The notes beneath the pieces are model-generated. The model made no database searches, was not told the DNA's origin, and saw only the letters and a program-made list of their open reading frames with translations. The position numbers and the translations under genes were made by a program. From positions 1 through 64,000 of the forward strand of contig JAHBXW010000004.1 of assembly GCA_019636235.1 (NCBI GenBank): a stretch of DNA of 64,000 nt, written 5' to 3'. Within the stretch, counting starts at the first letter, position 1, and each line of letters starts with the position of its first letter. This stretch comes from Planctomyces sp. (GTDB lineage: Bacteria > Planctomycetota > Planctomycetia > Planctomycetales > Planctomycetaceae). Of this stretch, positions 18,550-28,150 are shown in pieces.

Positions 18550-19092
18550 ATGGCTGACACTCGAACTGAAGCTTCCCCCCGCGCCCGCACGATTCGCGTC
18601 GGCGTGTTTCGCGATGTCGATGCCGCACAGCGCGCCGTTCAGGGGCTCCTGGCCGCTGGTTTCAAGGAATCGCAGATCTCCGTGCTGTGTTCCGACGAGG
18701 CGAAGGAACAGAAATTCGAGCGGTTCCGGAACCCGCAGGAGAATCCGGGGATGGCGGATGCGGCGGGGGGGGCGGTGGCGGGCGGCCTGCTGGGCGCGGG
18801 ACTGGGCGGCCTGCTGGCTGCGGGACTGGTGACCGGCGCTGGGATTGTGGTGCTGGCGGCGGGGGCGTCTCTGGCGGCAGGCGGCGCGGTCGCGGGGAGT
18901 TTCATCGGCGCAATGCAGAGCCGCGGCGAGGAAGGTCCGCTCGCGAACTATTACGATCAGGCGCTGACGGCTGGCGATCTGCTCGTCGCCGTCCAGGAAG
19001 ATGGACCGGACCGCGAAACGGCGCTGCAGTCGGCGGATCGGGTGTTCCGCGACGCCGGCGCGCGGCCCGTGCCGCTCAACAGCGATGTGTGA
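18550..19092 (+). CDS. YflT-like general stress protein with glycine-zipper segment
   Basis: 180 residues. The N-terminal part (RVGVFRDVDAAQRAVQGLLAAGF) has the YflT / general stress protein 17M pattern, a ferredoxin-like domain. The middle is a Gly/Ala-rich hydrophobic stretch (about residues 70-120) that may enter membranes. The C-terminus returns to a soluble fold ending LVAVQEDGPDRETAL. Function unknown; the family is stress-induced in Bacillus. The ATG at 18550 follows GAGGAGCAG. It lies between the dodecin and baeRF genes. Confidence 0.72.
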   Translation: MADTRTEASPRARTIRVGVFRDVDAAQRAVQGLLAAGFKESQISVLCSDEAKEQKFERFRNPQENPGMADAAGGAVAGGLLGAGLGGLLAAGLVTGAGIVVLAAGASLAAGGAVAGSFIGAMQSRGEEGPLANYYDQALTAGDLLVAVQEDGPDRETALQSADRVFRDAGARPVPLNSDV

Positions 19093-19181
19093 CGATTCCG
19101 GTTCCGGAGGATTCTCATGCGCGTGCCGCAGTCGGCGGCCTCGCCCCGGACATTTCGTTTCCCTTTGCTCTGGAGACGTTC

Positions 19182-20339
19182 ATGGATTCCATCACCCGCG
19201 TGCAGCTTTCCGAACTCGCAGCGGTCAACGCAGGCCCCTGCGTGTCGCTGTTCGTCCCCACCCATCCCAGCGTGCCTGATCAACAGGGGGGCCTGATCGC
19301 CTTCAAGAACCTGTTGAAGCAGGCCCAACACGCGCTGGAGGAAACGGGCATGCGGCGGCCGAACGTCGAGGCGTTTCTGGGGCCGGCCGCGGATCGCCTG
19401 GGGGACACGCTGTTCTGGCGGCATCAGTCGCATGGGCTGGCCGCGTTCGTGGGGACGGGATTCTACCGGGAGCTCAAAGCCCCGGTGCATTTCCGAGAGG
19501 CGATGCACGCTTCGGACATGTTCCATCTGCTGCCGCTGTTGCCGTTGGCGCAGGCCGCGGGCGAATTTCATGTGCTGGCCGCGACGCGAAGTCTGGTGCG
19601 GCTGTTCCGGTGCTCGCGGTTCGAGTGCACGGAAATGCCGCTGGAGAATCTCCCGGAGAACGTGCGTTCCACGATCGGCCGGCAACGGCCGCGTGCGGAA
19701 CCGCTGAATCCCGCGTCCGGCGCGGCGCCCTCGGACGCAGTCGATCAACGGACGCAGCAAGTCGACCTGGACGGGTTCTTCCGCGGGATCGACGCGGCTG
19801 TGCATGATCTTGTCAAACAGGAAACGTGTCCGTTGATTTTCGTCGGTCCGGAGGACGCATTCGGAATTTTCCGGGGCGTGTCGCGGCATCCGCGGCTGGC
19901 GTCGACGGCCGTGCGTGTGAACCCGGCCAGCCTGACTGACGCCGAAATCCACCGCGCCGCCTGGGAGATCGCCGAGCCGCTGCTGCGCGGCAGGGAACTT
20001 TCCCGGGTGCAAAACTTCCCGGCTCGGCAGGGGGCAGAGCGGCGCGCGGACGATCCGGAGCGCGTGCTCCGCGCGGCGGAGCTGGGGCTGGTCGATACGC
20101 TGCTTGTGCCGCGAAACCGGGGGTTGGAGGGGGCGACATCGTCGACGGGAGTAGCGTCGCCGTCCCTGAACGGCTCTGCGGCCGACCTGTCGATGATCAA
20201 CCGGGCGGTGGTGCTGACGCTGCGATCGGATGGCCAGGTGCTGCTGGTGACGGAAGACGAGGCGCCGACGTCGGGGCGGCTGGCGGCCGTGCTGCGCGTC
20301 CCGTCGTCGGCTGTTCCGGAAGAAGCGGCCACAGATTGA
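19182..20339 (+). CDS. BaeRF family 3-like protein (bacterial eRF1-like fold)
   Basis: 385 residues. The start (PCVSLFVPTHPSVPDQQGG followed by FKNLLKQA) matches bacterial relatives of archaeal/eukaryotic release factor eRF1, family 3. Later segments FHLLPLLPLAQ, HVLAATRSLVRLFRC and PLIFVGPEDAFGIF fit the same family. These proteins are predicted to act on ribosomes or translation stress, but the role is unproven. No GGQ peptide-release motif is visible, so it is not a classical release factor. The ATG at 19182 ends the tandem dodecin-YflT-baeRF group. Confidence 0.78.
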   Translation: MDSITRVQLSELAAVNAGPCVSLFVPTHPSVPDQQGGLIAFKNLLKQAQHALEETGMRRPNVEAFLGPAADRLGDTLFWRHQSHGLAAFVGTGFYRELKAPVHFREAMHASDMFHLLPLLPLAQAAGEFHVLAATRSLVRLFRCSRFECTEMPLENLPENVRSTIGRQRPRAEPLNPASGAAPSDAVDQRTQQVDLDGFFRGIDAAVHDLVKQETCPLIFVGPEDAFGIFRGVSRHPRLASTAVRVNPASLTDAEIHRAAWEIAEPLLRGRELSRVQNFPARQGAERRADDPERVLRAAELGLVDTLLVPRNRGLEGATSSTGVASPSLNGSAADLSMINRAVVLTLRSDGQVLLVTEDEAPTSGRLAAVLRVPSSAVPEEAATD

Positions 20340-20474
20340 ATGCCACGGCCAGTGGTGGAATCCGCTGGAATCGATCGTCGGGACTGCTGTCGTCAGACGC
20401 GAGGCGCGTACAATGCTGCAGGCCCGAGGCCGTTGTGCGCCTCGGCATCAGTCGTCAGGCGTGAAGAGGCGCAC

Positions 20475-21062
20475 GTGTCGGAGCAGGGGGAAGCGGAGCG
20501 GCCGGTGGATCTGCCGCGGATTGAAAAGGCCGTGCGGGAGATTCTGGCGGCCGTGGGCGAAGATCCGGACCGGGATGGCTTGCTGGAGACGCCCCGGCGC
20601 GTCGCGAAGATGTACGCGGAGCTGTTCTCCGGTCTTCGCCTGGATCCCGCCCGGCATCTGCGGAAGGTGTTCCTCGAGAACTATGACGAGATGGTGCTCG
20701 TCCGGGACATCAGCTTCAACAGCATGTGCGAGCACCACCTGCTGCCGTTCATCGGCAAGGCGCATGTGGGCTACCTGCCGAAGGGCAAGGTCGTGGGGCT
20801 GAGCAAGATGGCCCGCGTGGTGGACGAAGTCTCGCGCCGGCCGCAGGTGCAGGAGCGAATGACGCATCAGATCGCCGATCTGATGTCCAATGAACTGGAC
20901 GCCAAGGGGGTCATCGTGGTGCTCGAGGCGGAGCACAGTTGCATGACGATCCGCGGCATCCAGAAACCTGGCAGCGTGACGATCACCAGCGCCGTCCGGG
21001 GACTGTTCAAGACGAACCAGTCCAGCCGGGCCGAGGCAATGGCGCTGATCAACCGGAACTGA
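20475..21062 (+). CDS. folE: GTP cyclohydrolase I
   Basis: 195 residues, normal length. It converts GTP to dihydroneopterin triphosphate for folate or other pterins. Zinc and active-site segments are clear: [21 protein letters not shown] and EHSCMTIRG, with the closing [10 protein letters not shown]. The GTG at 20475 is chosen; the site AAGAGG lies upstream, and a longer frame from 20340 would add unrelated sequence. It starts 135 bp after the baeRF gene and could be in the same or a separate transcript. Confidence 0.95.
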   Translation: MSEQGEAERPVDLPRIEKAVREILAAVGEDPDRDGLLETPRRVAKMYAELFSGLRLDPARHLRKVFLENYDEMVLVRDISFNSMCEHHLLPFIGKAHVGYLPKGKVVGLSKMARVVDEVSRRPQVQERMTHQIADLMSNELDAKGVIVVLEAEHSCMTIRGIQKPGSVTITSAVRGLFKTNQSSRAEAMALINRN

Positions 21063-21198
21063 CGGCGTCCGGAAGCCGGATTTCCCTCGGGATCGGCCAA
21101 TGCGGGACGGCGGGGGGCGGCCTGGGCCGGTAGGATGGCACTGACCGGGGCCGACCGCTCCGGCGGTCCGAATCGCACCTCGCGCGTCCTGACTCCTC

Positions 21199-22860
21199 GT
21201 GGACACCCACCCGCTTCGATTCTTCCGCAGCCTCGGCCGCAGTCGCCAGATCGCCACCGTGCTCCTCAACCACGGCTTCGGCGACCTGATGGACCGCGTC
21301 GGCCTGCGGCGCTACCTCCGCTGGGGCACGCGGCTGTTTCGTCGGCAGCGCGGGACGGAATGCACGTACACCACCTGGCAACGGATTCGTCTGGCGCTCG
21401 AAGACCTGGGGCCGACATACATCAAGTTCGGCCAGGTCATCAGCACGCGGCCCGACATCCTGCCGGCCCAGCTCATCGAGGAACTCGCCCAACTGCAGGA
21501 AGGCGTGCCCAGCTTCGACAGCGACCTGGCGGTGCGGCTGGTTGAACAGGAGCTGGGGGCGCCGGTCTCGCAGTTGTTCGCGGAGTTCGAACGGGAGCCG
21601 GTGGCGGCCGGATCTCTGGCCCAGGTGCACCGGGCCGTCCATCGAGACGGGACGACGCTGGCGGTCAAGGTCCGCCGACCCGACGTAATTGCCGGCGTCG
21701 AGCGGGACCTGACGTTGATGGCAGACCTCGCGGAGCTGGCCGAGCGGCATCTGCCGGAGACGCGCCCGTTTGACCCCATCGGACTGGTCAGTCAGTTCGC
21801 GCGGACGATCCGCCGCGAGATGAACTTCCGCCGCGAAGCCCGGACGCTGCAGGAGTTCCGCCGCGCCTTCGAGGGGGATGCCACGTTGTACGTGCCGCAG
21901 GTCTACGAGGATCTGTCCTCGGAGGGCGTGCTGACGATGGAGTTCGTGTGCGGCTGCCGCGCGGACGACCGGCTGGCGATTGCCCGGCTGGGCGTGCCGC
22001 CAACGGCGGTGGCGACCAACGGCGCGCACATCTTCATGAAGATGGCGTTCGATGTCGGCATGTTTCATGGCGATCCCCATCCGGGCAACATCCGCATCCG
22101 TCCGGACGGGACGGTGGCGCTTCTCGATTACGGCATGGTGGGCTACCTGGAGCCCGCAAAGAGAGACCAGCTGGTGGACCTGTTCGTCGCCGTCGTGCAC
22201 AACGATGCGGCCCGGGCCGTCGAGGTCGTGCAGGTGCTGGGACAGCCGCAGGGGCCGATCGACGGAGCTGCGTTGCGGACGGATGTCGCGGACTTCGTGG
22301 CCTGCTACTATGGCATTTCCCTCGAACAAATGCATGTCGGGCGATTGCTGTCGGACTTCGTGGCGCTGATCAGCCGCCACAATCTGCGGTGCCCGCCGGA
22401 CCTGATGCTGCTGATCCGCGCGATGGTGACGCTGGAGGGCGTGGGGCGGACGCTGCATCCGGAGTTCAACCTGGCGGGGGAGCTGGCGCCCTTTGTGGAG
22501 CAGATCGTGCGTCGCCGGTACGACCCGAGGCGCGTCGCCGACCGGGCCTGGACGGATCTCTGCAAGGTCGTCGGGGCCCTGCACTCGCTGCCCGGACAGC
22601 TTTCCCGTGCGCTGGGGCGGATCGGCAACGACGACCTGCGCGTGCAACTCGAACACCGGGGCCTGGACCGGTTGATCACCGAGTTCGACCGGTCCAGCAA
22701 CCGAGTCGTCGTGGGGGTCGTGACGAGCGCCATCCTGTTGTCCACGGCGATCGTCCTGCGCGGCGGCGGGTCGCTGTGGATCAACGTGCCGGCGTTTCTG
22801 CTGTCCGGCTTCCTGGGCGTGTGGCTGATCTACGGGATTCTGCGCAGCGGCCGGCTGTGA
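21199..22860 (+). CDS. UbiB/ABC1 (ADCK-like) atypical kinase
   Basis: 553 residues. The family marks are all present: KFGQVISTRPDILP (KxGQ, about 75), the Ala/Gly loop AAGSLAQVHRA, the Lys in LAVKVRRP, GDPHPGNI (about 290) and LLDYGMVGY. Two hydrophobic segments at the C-terminus (about 500-550) anchor it in the membrane. Relatives support quinone synthesis or lipid handling, probably as an ATPase or kinase. The GTG at 21199 is used. No ubiquinone genes are adjacent. Confidence 0.92.
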   Translation: MDTHPLRFFRSLGRSRQIATVLLNHGFGDLMDRVGLRRYLRWGTRLFRRQRGTECTYTTWQRIRLALEDLGPTYIKFGQVISTRPDILPAQLIEELAQLQEGVPSFDSDLAVRLVEQELGAPVSQLFAEFEREPVAAGSLAQVHRAVHRDGTTLAVKVRRPDVIAGVERDLTLMADLAELAERHLPETRPFDPIGLVSQFARTIRREMNFRREARTLQEFRRAFEGDATLYVPQVYEDLSSEGVLTMEFVCGCRADDRLAIARLGVPPTAVATNGAHIFMKMAFDVGMFHGDPHPGNIRIRPDGTVALLDYGMVGYLEPAKRDQLVDLFVAVVHNDAARAVEVVQVLGQPQGPIDGAALRTDVADFVACYYGISLEQMHVGRLLSDFVALISRHNLRCPPDLMLLIRAMVTLEGVGRTLHPEFNLAGELAPFVEQIVRRRYDPRRVADRAWTDLCKVVGALHSLPGQLSRALGRIGNDDLRVQLEHRGLDRLITEFDRSSNRVVVGVVTSAILLSTAIVLRGGGSLWINVPAFLLSGFLGVWLIYGILRSGRL

Positions 22861-22896
22861 TGCGGCAGGTTCGGGCTGGTCCCGTGGGAGTCGCGA

Positions 22897-23715
22897 TCAG
22901 GCGGCGGCGCGATGCGCGAACTGGTTTTCAGCGGCGATGACTTCCGAGACGAGCGCGCCGTAATCGACGGCGCCGGAGGACCCGGGCGCGTAGGCGAACA
23001 CCGATTGACCGAAGCTCGGGGCCTCGGCGAGCTTGATGTTCCGGCGGATGCGCGATTCAAACACGCGGGCCTGCGCCCAGGGGGACTGCGGATCGCTGGC
23101 TTCCAGGAACCGCATCAGGTCTTCGGTGACGTCCGCCGCCAGGCGGGTTCCCGTTTCGTACAGGCACAGCAGGATGCCTGACACGCGGAGCCGGCGGTTC
23201 AGCCGCCGCGTCACCAGTGCCGTGGTTTCCAGCAGTCGCGACAGGCCCTGCAGCGCGAAGAAGTGCGGCTGCAGCGGGATGATGACCTCGCCGGCAGCGC
23301 TGAGGGCGTTGATCGTCAGCACGCCCAGCGAAGGGGGACAGTCCATGAGGACGTAATCGAAGTTCTGGTCGGCGTGCGCGGCTTCGAGGGCCTGGCGGAG
23401 GACAAACTCGCGGCCTTGGGCGTCGACGAGTTCGAGTTCCGTGGCGGCCAGGTCCAGATCGGCGGGCGCCAGCCACAGATTCTCGCTGATGAGCTGGCGG
23501 ACCTGGTCCAGTCCGCGGGCGCGGGCGAACACCTGGTAGATGGTGTCGGCGGAGCCGGCGGCTTCCACGCCCAGGTGCAGCGAGGAATGCGCCTGGGGAT
23601 CAAGGTCGATGAGGCAGACTCGACGTCCCTGGCGGGCCAGGCCGGCGGCCAGGTTGACGCTGGTGGTCGTCTTTCCGACGCCCCCCTTCTGATTCATGAT
23701 CGCAATGACGCGCAC
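22897..23715 (-). CDS. ParA/Soj-family ATPase (chromosomal)
   Basis: 272 residues from the GTG at 23715, which has a strong GGGAGGAGG site; a longer frame to 23838 is not preferred. The deviant Walker A is [20 protein letters not shown] at the very N-terminus, and the Walker B region is [15 protein letters not shown]. It partitions chromosomes or positions cellular cargo. No parB partner follows, so it may be an orphan ParA with another job. It is clearly different from the plasmid ParA at 47609. Confidence 0.87.
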   Translation of the reverse strand: MRVIAIMNQKGGVGKTTTSVNLAAGLARQGRRVCLIDLDPQAHSSLHLGVEAAGSADTIYQVFARARGLDQVRQLISENLWLAPADLDLAATELELVDAQGREFVLRQALEAAHADQNFDYVLMDCPPSLGVLTINALSAAGEVIIPLQPHFFALQGLSRLLETTALVTRRLNRRLRVSGILLCLYETGTRLAADVTEDLMRFLEASDPQSPWAQARVFESRIRRNIKLAEAPSFGQSVFAYAPGSSGAVDYGALVSEVIAAENQFAHRAAA

Positions 23716-23935
23716 GCTCGGCCTCCTCCCTGAAGCCCTCTTCATTCGGGCGGGGACTGTAACGCCTTTCGAATTCGCGAGAAAGACGGATTCGCATCTG
23801 GAATTGCTGAAACGCGCGACGGAGAATTGCGCCTGCATTGAAGCGGCGCAGGATGCGTCGCCCGCAACGTCACGGCAGCGTTCCGTTCAGGACGGCGGAA
23901 TGGTGTCACAGGGAAGTCCTTTGGAAAGGGGAAAC

Positions 23936-24523
23936 ATGTTTCCCAAATGGTCGACAGCGATTCGCTGTCTGGTGGTGGTGGGAGTCCTGACGAGCGCTGG
24001 TGTGGCGTCAGCGCAGTGGGGACGCAGAGGCGGCGGCTTCGCCGTCGGCGGTTGGGGTCGTGGCGGCGGCTTCTCCGTCGGCTTTGGCCGAGGCTGGGGA
24101 GGAGGCGGCTGGAACCGTGGCTGGGGCGGCGGTGGTTGGGGCGGCGGCTGGAACCGCGGTTGGGGCGGCGGCTGGAACCGCGGCTGGGGCGGCGGTTGGG
24201 GAGTGGGCTGGAATCGCGGCTGGAACCGTGGTTGGGGCGGCGGTTGGAACCGCGGCTGGCGCGGCGGCTGGGGCTACCCGGTTGCCTACGGCGGCTGGGG
24301 TCGTCGTGGCTGGGGCGGCGGCTGGGGCGGGGGCTGGGGTTACCCGGTGGCCTACGGCGGCTGGGGTTATGGCTGGGGCGGCGGGTGGGGCGGCGTGTAC
24401 GGCAACCGCTACGCGGTGGGCTACGCCCCGGTCTCGTACGCCTACGCGCCCGTGACCTACACCAGCTTCAATGTCGGGTATGCGCCCGCGTCATACTGCA
24501 GTTTCGGATACGGCGTTTACTGA
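23936..24523 (+). CDS. Secreted Gly/Trp-rich repeat protein
   Basis: 195 residues. A signal peptide (MFPKWSTAIRCLVVVGVLTS, cleavage near ASA-QW) leads into a stretch of about 110 residues made almost only of Gly, Trp, Arg and Asn in units like GWGGGWNRGWGGG, later broken by YPVAYGGWGRR. The last 35 residues are Tyr/Pro/Ser/Ala-rich (YAPVSYAYAPVTY). AAAGGGG lies before the ATG at 23936. It is likely a structural or surface component; no catalytic motif is present. A clean terminator follows. Confidence 0.75.
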   Translation: MFPKWSTAIRCLVVVGVLTSAGVASAQWGRRGGGFAVGGWGRGGGFSVGFGRGWGGGGWNRGWGGGGWGGGWNRGWGGGWNRGWGGGWGVGWNRGWNRGWGGGWNRGWRGGWGYPVAYGGWGRRGWGGGWGGGWGYPVAYGGWGYGWGGGWGGVYGNRYAVGYAPVSYAYAPVTYTSFNVGYAPASYCSFGYGVY

Positions 24524-24552
24524 GCGTCCCCAGCGGATTCTGTTAGACTCGA

Positions 24553-24596
24553 CGCCCCGGCCGGTCTTGGATCGCGCCGGGGCGTTGTTCTTTTTC
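24553..24596 (+). terminator. Rho-independent terminator
   Basis: Stem CGCCCCGG (24553-24560) with CCGGGGCG (24577-24584), followed directly by the T-rich run TTGTTCTTTTT. It ends the Gly/Trp-rich gene 30 bases after its stop. Confidence 0.85.
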
Positions 24597-24631
24597 CGGC
24601 CCGTCCCTACTCACTCGATCGACGACCCGCC

Positions 24632-25567
<936 letters not shown>

Positions 25568-25631
25568 GCCGCGCGCAGGAACCGATCGTGCGCGATCCGG
25601 ACGCTGACCTTTGGCCGGGGGCCGCGGAGGC

Positions 25632-26939
25632 TCAAATCTCCGCGAGCCGCTCGGTCGAGTCGCCGAACCGGTCCAGTTCGATCCCGCACTTGTCCAGCAT
25701 CGACAGGTACAGGCTGCACATCTTGCGGTTCGAGCGGTCGCTGTAGTCCAGCACGCGGCCGGACTCGATCCGGCCTCCCGCTCCGCCCAGCAGCACCACC
25801 GGCAGGCGGTTCGCCTCGTGGTTGCCCGTCAGCATGCTGGAGCAGAACAGCAGCATGGAGTTGTCGAGCAGCGTGCGCTCTCCTTCCTGGATCGCGTCCA
25901 GCCGGCCGGCGATATAGGCCACCTGCTTCAGGAAGAACTGGTTGACCTTCAGCCAGTCTTCGGTGTCGGAGTGCGACAGCAGGTGGTGGATCATGTAATC
26001 CACGCCCAGGTGAGGGAACCGCAACGACGAGTGGTCGTTGTTCAGCTTCAACGAGCAGACGCGGGTCGTGTCGGTCTGGAAGCCGAGGACCAGGATGTCG
26101 CACATCAGCCGCATGTGCTCGGAGATGTCCTGCGGGATGCCGTCGGCCGGACGGGCCATGTCGGGCTGCTCGAGCGTCGGCCGCCAGCCCTGGAGTTCGC
26201 CGCGCTGTCCGGCCTGTTCGATCCGCTGCTCGACCTCTCGGACGGAGTTGAGGTATTCGTCGAGCTTGCGGCGGTCGCTCTGGCTGATGTGCCGGCGGAC
26301 GTCGCTGGCGTCGGCCATGACGGCGTCGAGCACGCTGCGGTCCCCGCGTTCGACGTCGTCCTTGAACAGCCGGTCGAACGCCAGCGAGGGATACAGTTCG
26401 AGGGGGGTGGGTGACGTCGGCGAGCTCCACGAGATGTGGGAGCTGTAGATCATCGAGTAGTTCTTGTGCACCGAAGGGTTGGACTTCTCGCAGCCCAGGA
26501 CCAGGCTGGGAACTTTCGTCGACTGCCCGTAGCGCTGGGCGACGAGCTGGTCGATGCTGGTTCCGGAGCGGATGTCGCCGCCGGAGGCGAGGGGGGCTCC
26601 GGACAGCAGGTTGCCGGTTTGCGAGCTGTGGATGTTCCCCTTCAAGGCCTCCTCGTTGTACAGGCCGCTGATGAACAGCATTTTTTCGCGGTAGTCGGCG
26701 AGCGGCTGGAGGACGCGGCCGAGTTCCATGCCGGCGCCCTGTCCGCGGGCCCACCATTCGCGGCTGTGGAACCCGTTTCCGGAGAACAGGCAGGCGAGCC
26801 GGACAGGCGCCTGGCTGCCGGGCTGCGCCGCCTTGGTGACGTCCCCCCAGACGGGGAGCGATTCCATCCACGGCAGGGCCATGGTGACGCCCAATCCGCG
26901 CAGGAAGGTCCGCCGGGAGAAGTGGTGGGAGTTCGTCAT
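25632..26939 (-). CDS. DUF1552 protein with Tat signal
   Basis: 435 residues. It starts with a Tat signal (SRRTFLRGLGVTMALPWMES) and then the typical LACLFSGNGFHSREWW, and ends NRKMCSLYLSMLDKCGIELDRFGDS. DUF1552 proteins are a planctomycete and myxobacterial speciality and are almost always encoded beside a DUF1592-group cytochrome protein, as here. The pair is thought to act in the periplasm; the substrate is unknown. The ATG at 26939 gives the intact signal. It is separated from its usual partner by the gene at 26960-28147. Confidence 0.92.
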   Translation of the reverse strand: MTNSHHFSRRTFLRGLGVTMALPWMESLPVWGDVTKAAQPGSQAPVRLACLFSGNGFHSREWWARGQGAGMELGRVLQPLADYREKMLFISGLYNEEALKGNIHSSQTGNLLSGAPLASGGDIRSGTSIDQLVAQRYGQSTKVPSLVLGCEKSNPSVHKNYSMIYSSHISWSSPTSPTPLELYPSLAFDRLFKDDVERGDRSVLDAVMADASDVRRHISQSDRRKLDEYLNSVREVEQRIEQAGQRGELQGWRPTLEQPDMARPADGIPQDISEHMRLMCDILVLGFQTDTTRVCSLKLNNDHSSLRFPHLGVDYMIHHLLSHSDTEDWLKVNQFFLKQVAYIAGRLDAIQEGERTLLDNSMLLFCSSMLTGNHEANRLPVVLLGGAGGRIESGRVLDYSDRSNRKMCSLYLSMLDKCGIELDRFGDSTERLAEI

Positions 26940-26959
26940 CTCGTTCACCGGGTTGTTGT

Positions 26960-28147
26960 TCAGGTTAGTGATTTGCAGTCGGCCACATCGGGCGGAAGCG
27001 GCGTGTCCGGATGGATGCCGACCCACTCCGATTCCGCGAGGTCCAAATCAAAGAAGCGAATCCACGAATTGCGCGGCACTCCGTGCGCCCGCAAGGGAGG
27101 GCGGATAGCCTGAATGCCGGCCTCTAAACTCTTCAGCGCCAAGTCAACATACGCAAATCGAGTTCCGATGGCAGCGCCGGTGACGCGTCCCAGCCTCCTG
27201 GACTTCAGGACCTGGTCCAAAAGCCGTTCCACTTCCGATCCTCGGGCGGGATCGAAACTCGACTCGTCCAAAGTCTCCTCGAACTGAAGACAGCAGAACG
27301 ACTCTCCAGCTCCGCTGAATCGCTCGGATGCGAAGTTCGGCGAATACAGCGAGGCCTCCCAGACCTCTTGAAGCCAGGAGTGCGCCAGCGTGATATCAAA
27401 GCGAAAGCTCGGCGCTTTTTCGGGGATTGGCTTGACCCTCCAGACCGTTCCCTTGCCACTAGGCGTCCCGTCCACAATTGCCTGCTTAGGCAGGCTGTCC
27501 GCCAGTCTTCTTCGCTCTCGTTCAATCCGTTCACCGGCGTCCCTCAGCGGCGCATCTCGCTTGAATGCCTCGCACGAGTTCCCTGCGCTGACCGAAATCT
27601 CGCCGATCCAGCGACCCGCCGTTCGTTCTCCAACCAGGCACTCAGTCACGATGATCGCCAGCCCCGCATCTGCATATTCAGGATTTGTGAACGCATAGTC
27701 CAAGTCGATGCAGCGGTGTCTGCCGGGCTTGACGGCCACCGTTGTGCCGGAGACGTCGATCCCTGTGCGCGCGCCGATCAACACCTCCAAATGGTCGCCG
27801 CTCGCGGGCCGGGCTGAATGAAACTCCCAGCCTTCAAAGTCCGGCGCCATGTCCACAATCATCTGCGCCAGCGTCTGCAGGCGATGAGTCCCTTCCGGCG
27901 TAATCACCAGCCGGTGACCCTCACCGCGCAGGGCTGGGCCGAACTCCCACATCAATCCATTGTCGATCGTCTGGAGGTGCTCTGCCATCCAGTCCGTCAG
28001 ATCCCAGTTCTGACGCTCGTTGAACGTGTCGACCAGGTCGGCGCGTCGGGCGTCGAACTCCCGCCACCAGCGCTGGATTCGGGCCAGCGTCTGATCCCGC
28101 ATCTGCGTCTCGATCGGAACGCCGGGCTCCCAGAACCGGCAACGCAT
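26960..28147 (-). CDS. Hypothetical protein between DUF1592 and DUF1552 genes
   Basis: 395 residues, not recognised. It has no signal peptide or membrane segment, so it is probably cytoplasmic, unlike both neighbours. The N-terminal half has an ordered pattern (WWREFDARRADLVDTFN, WMAEHLQTIDNGLMWEFGPA, RLVITPEGTHRLQTLAQMI) that resembles DUF695-like or immunity-type proteins, but I cannot confirm it. The ATG at 28147 follows the large gene's stop by three bases with GGGAGAG upstream, and its stop is 20 bp before the DUF1552 start. It therefore looks cotranscribed yet functionally out of place. Confidence 0.75.
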   Translation of the reverse strand: MRCRFWEPGVPIETQMRDQTLARIQRWWREFDARRADLVDTFNERQNWDLTDWMAEHLQTIDNGLMWEFGPALRGEGHRLVITPEGTHRLQTLAQMIVDMAPDFEGWEFHSARPASGDHLEVLIGARTGIDVSGTTVAVKPGRHRCIDLDYAFTNPEYADAGLAIIVTECLVGERTAGRWIGEISVSAGNSCEAFKRDAPLRDAGERIERERRRLADSLPKQAIVDGTPSGKGTVWRVKPIPEKAPSFRFDITLAHSWLQEVWEASLYSPNFASERFSGAGESFCCLQFEETLDESSFDPARGSEVERLLDQVLKSRRLGRVTGAAIGTRFAYVDLALKSLEAGIQAIRPPLRAHGVPRNSWIRFFDLDLAESEWVGIHPDTPLPPDVADCKSLT

Positions 28148-28150
28148 GCG

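Noticed and set aside
21049-22656. Long open frame antisense to the UbiB-type gene
   Set aside because: GC-rich shadow; no motifs and no ribosome site, while the sense strand encodes a complete kinase-like protein.
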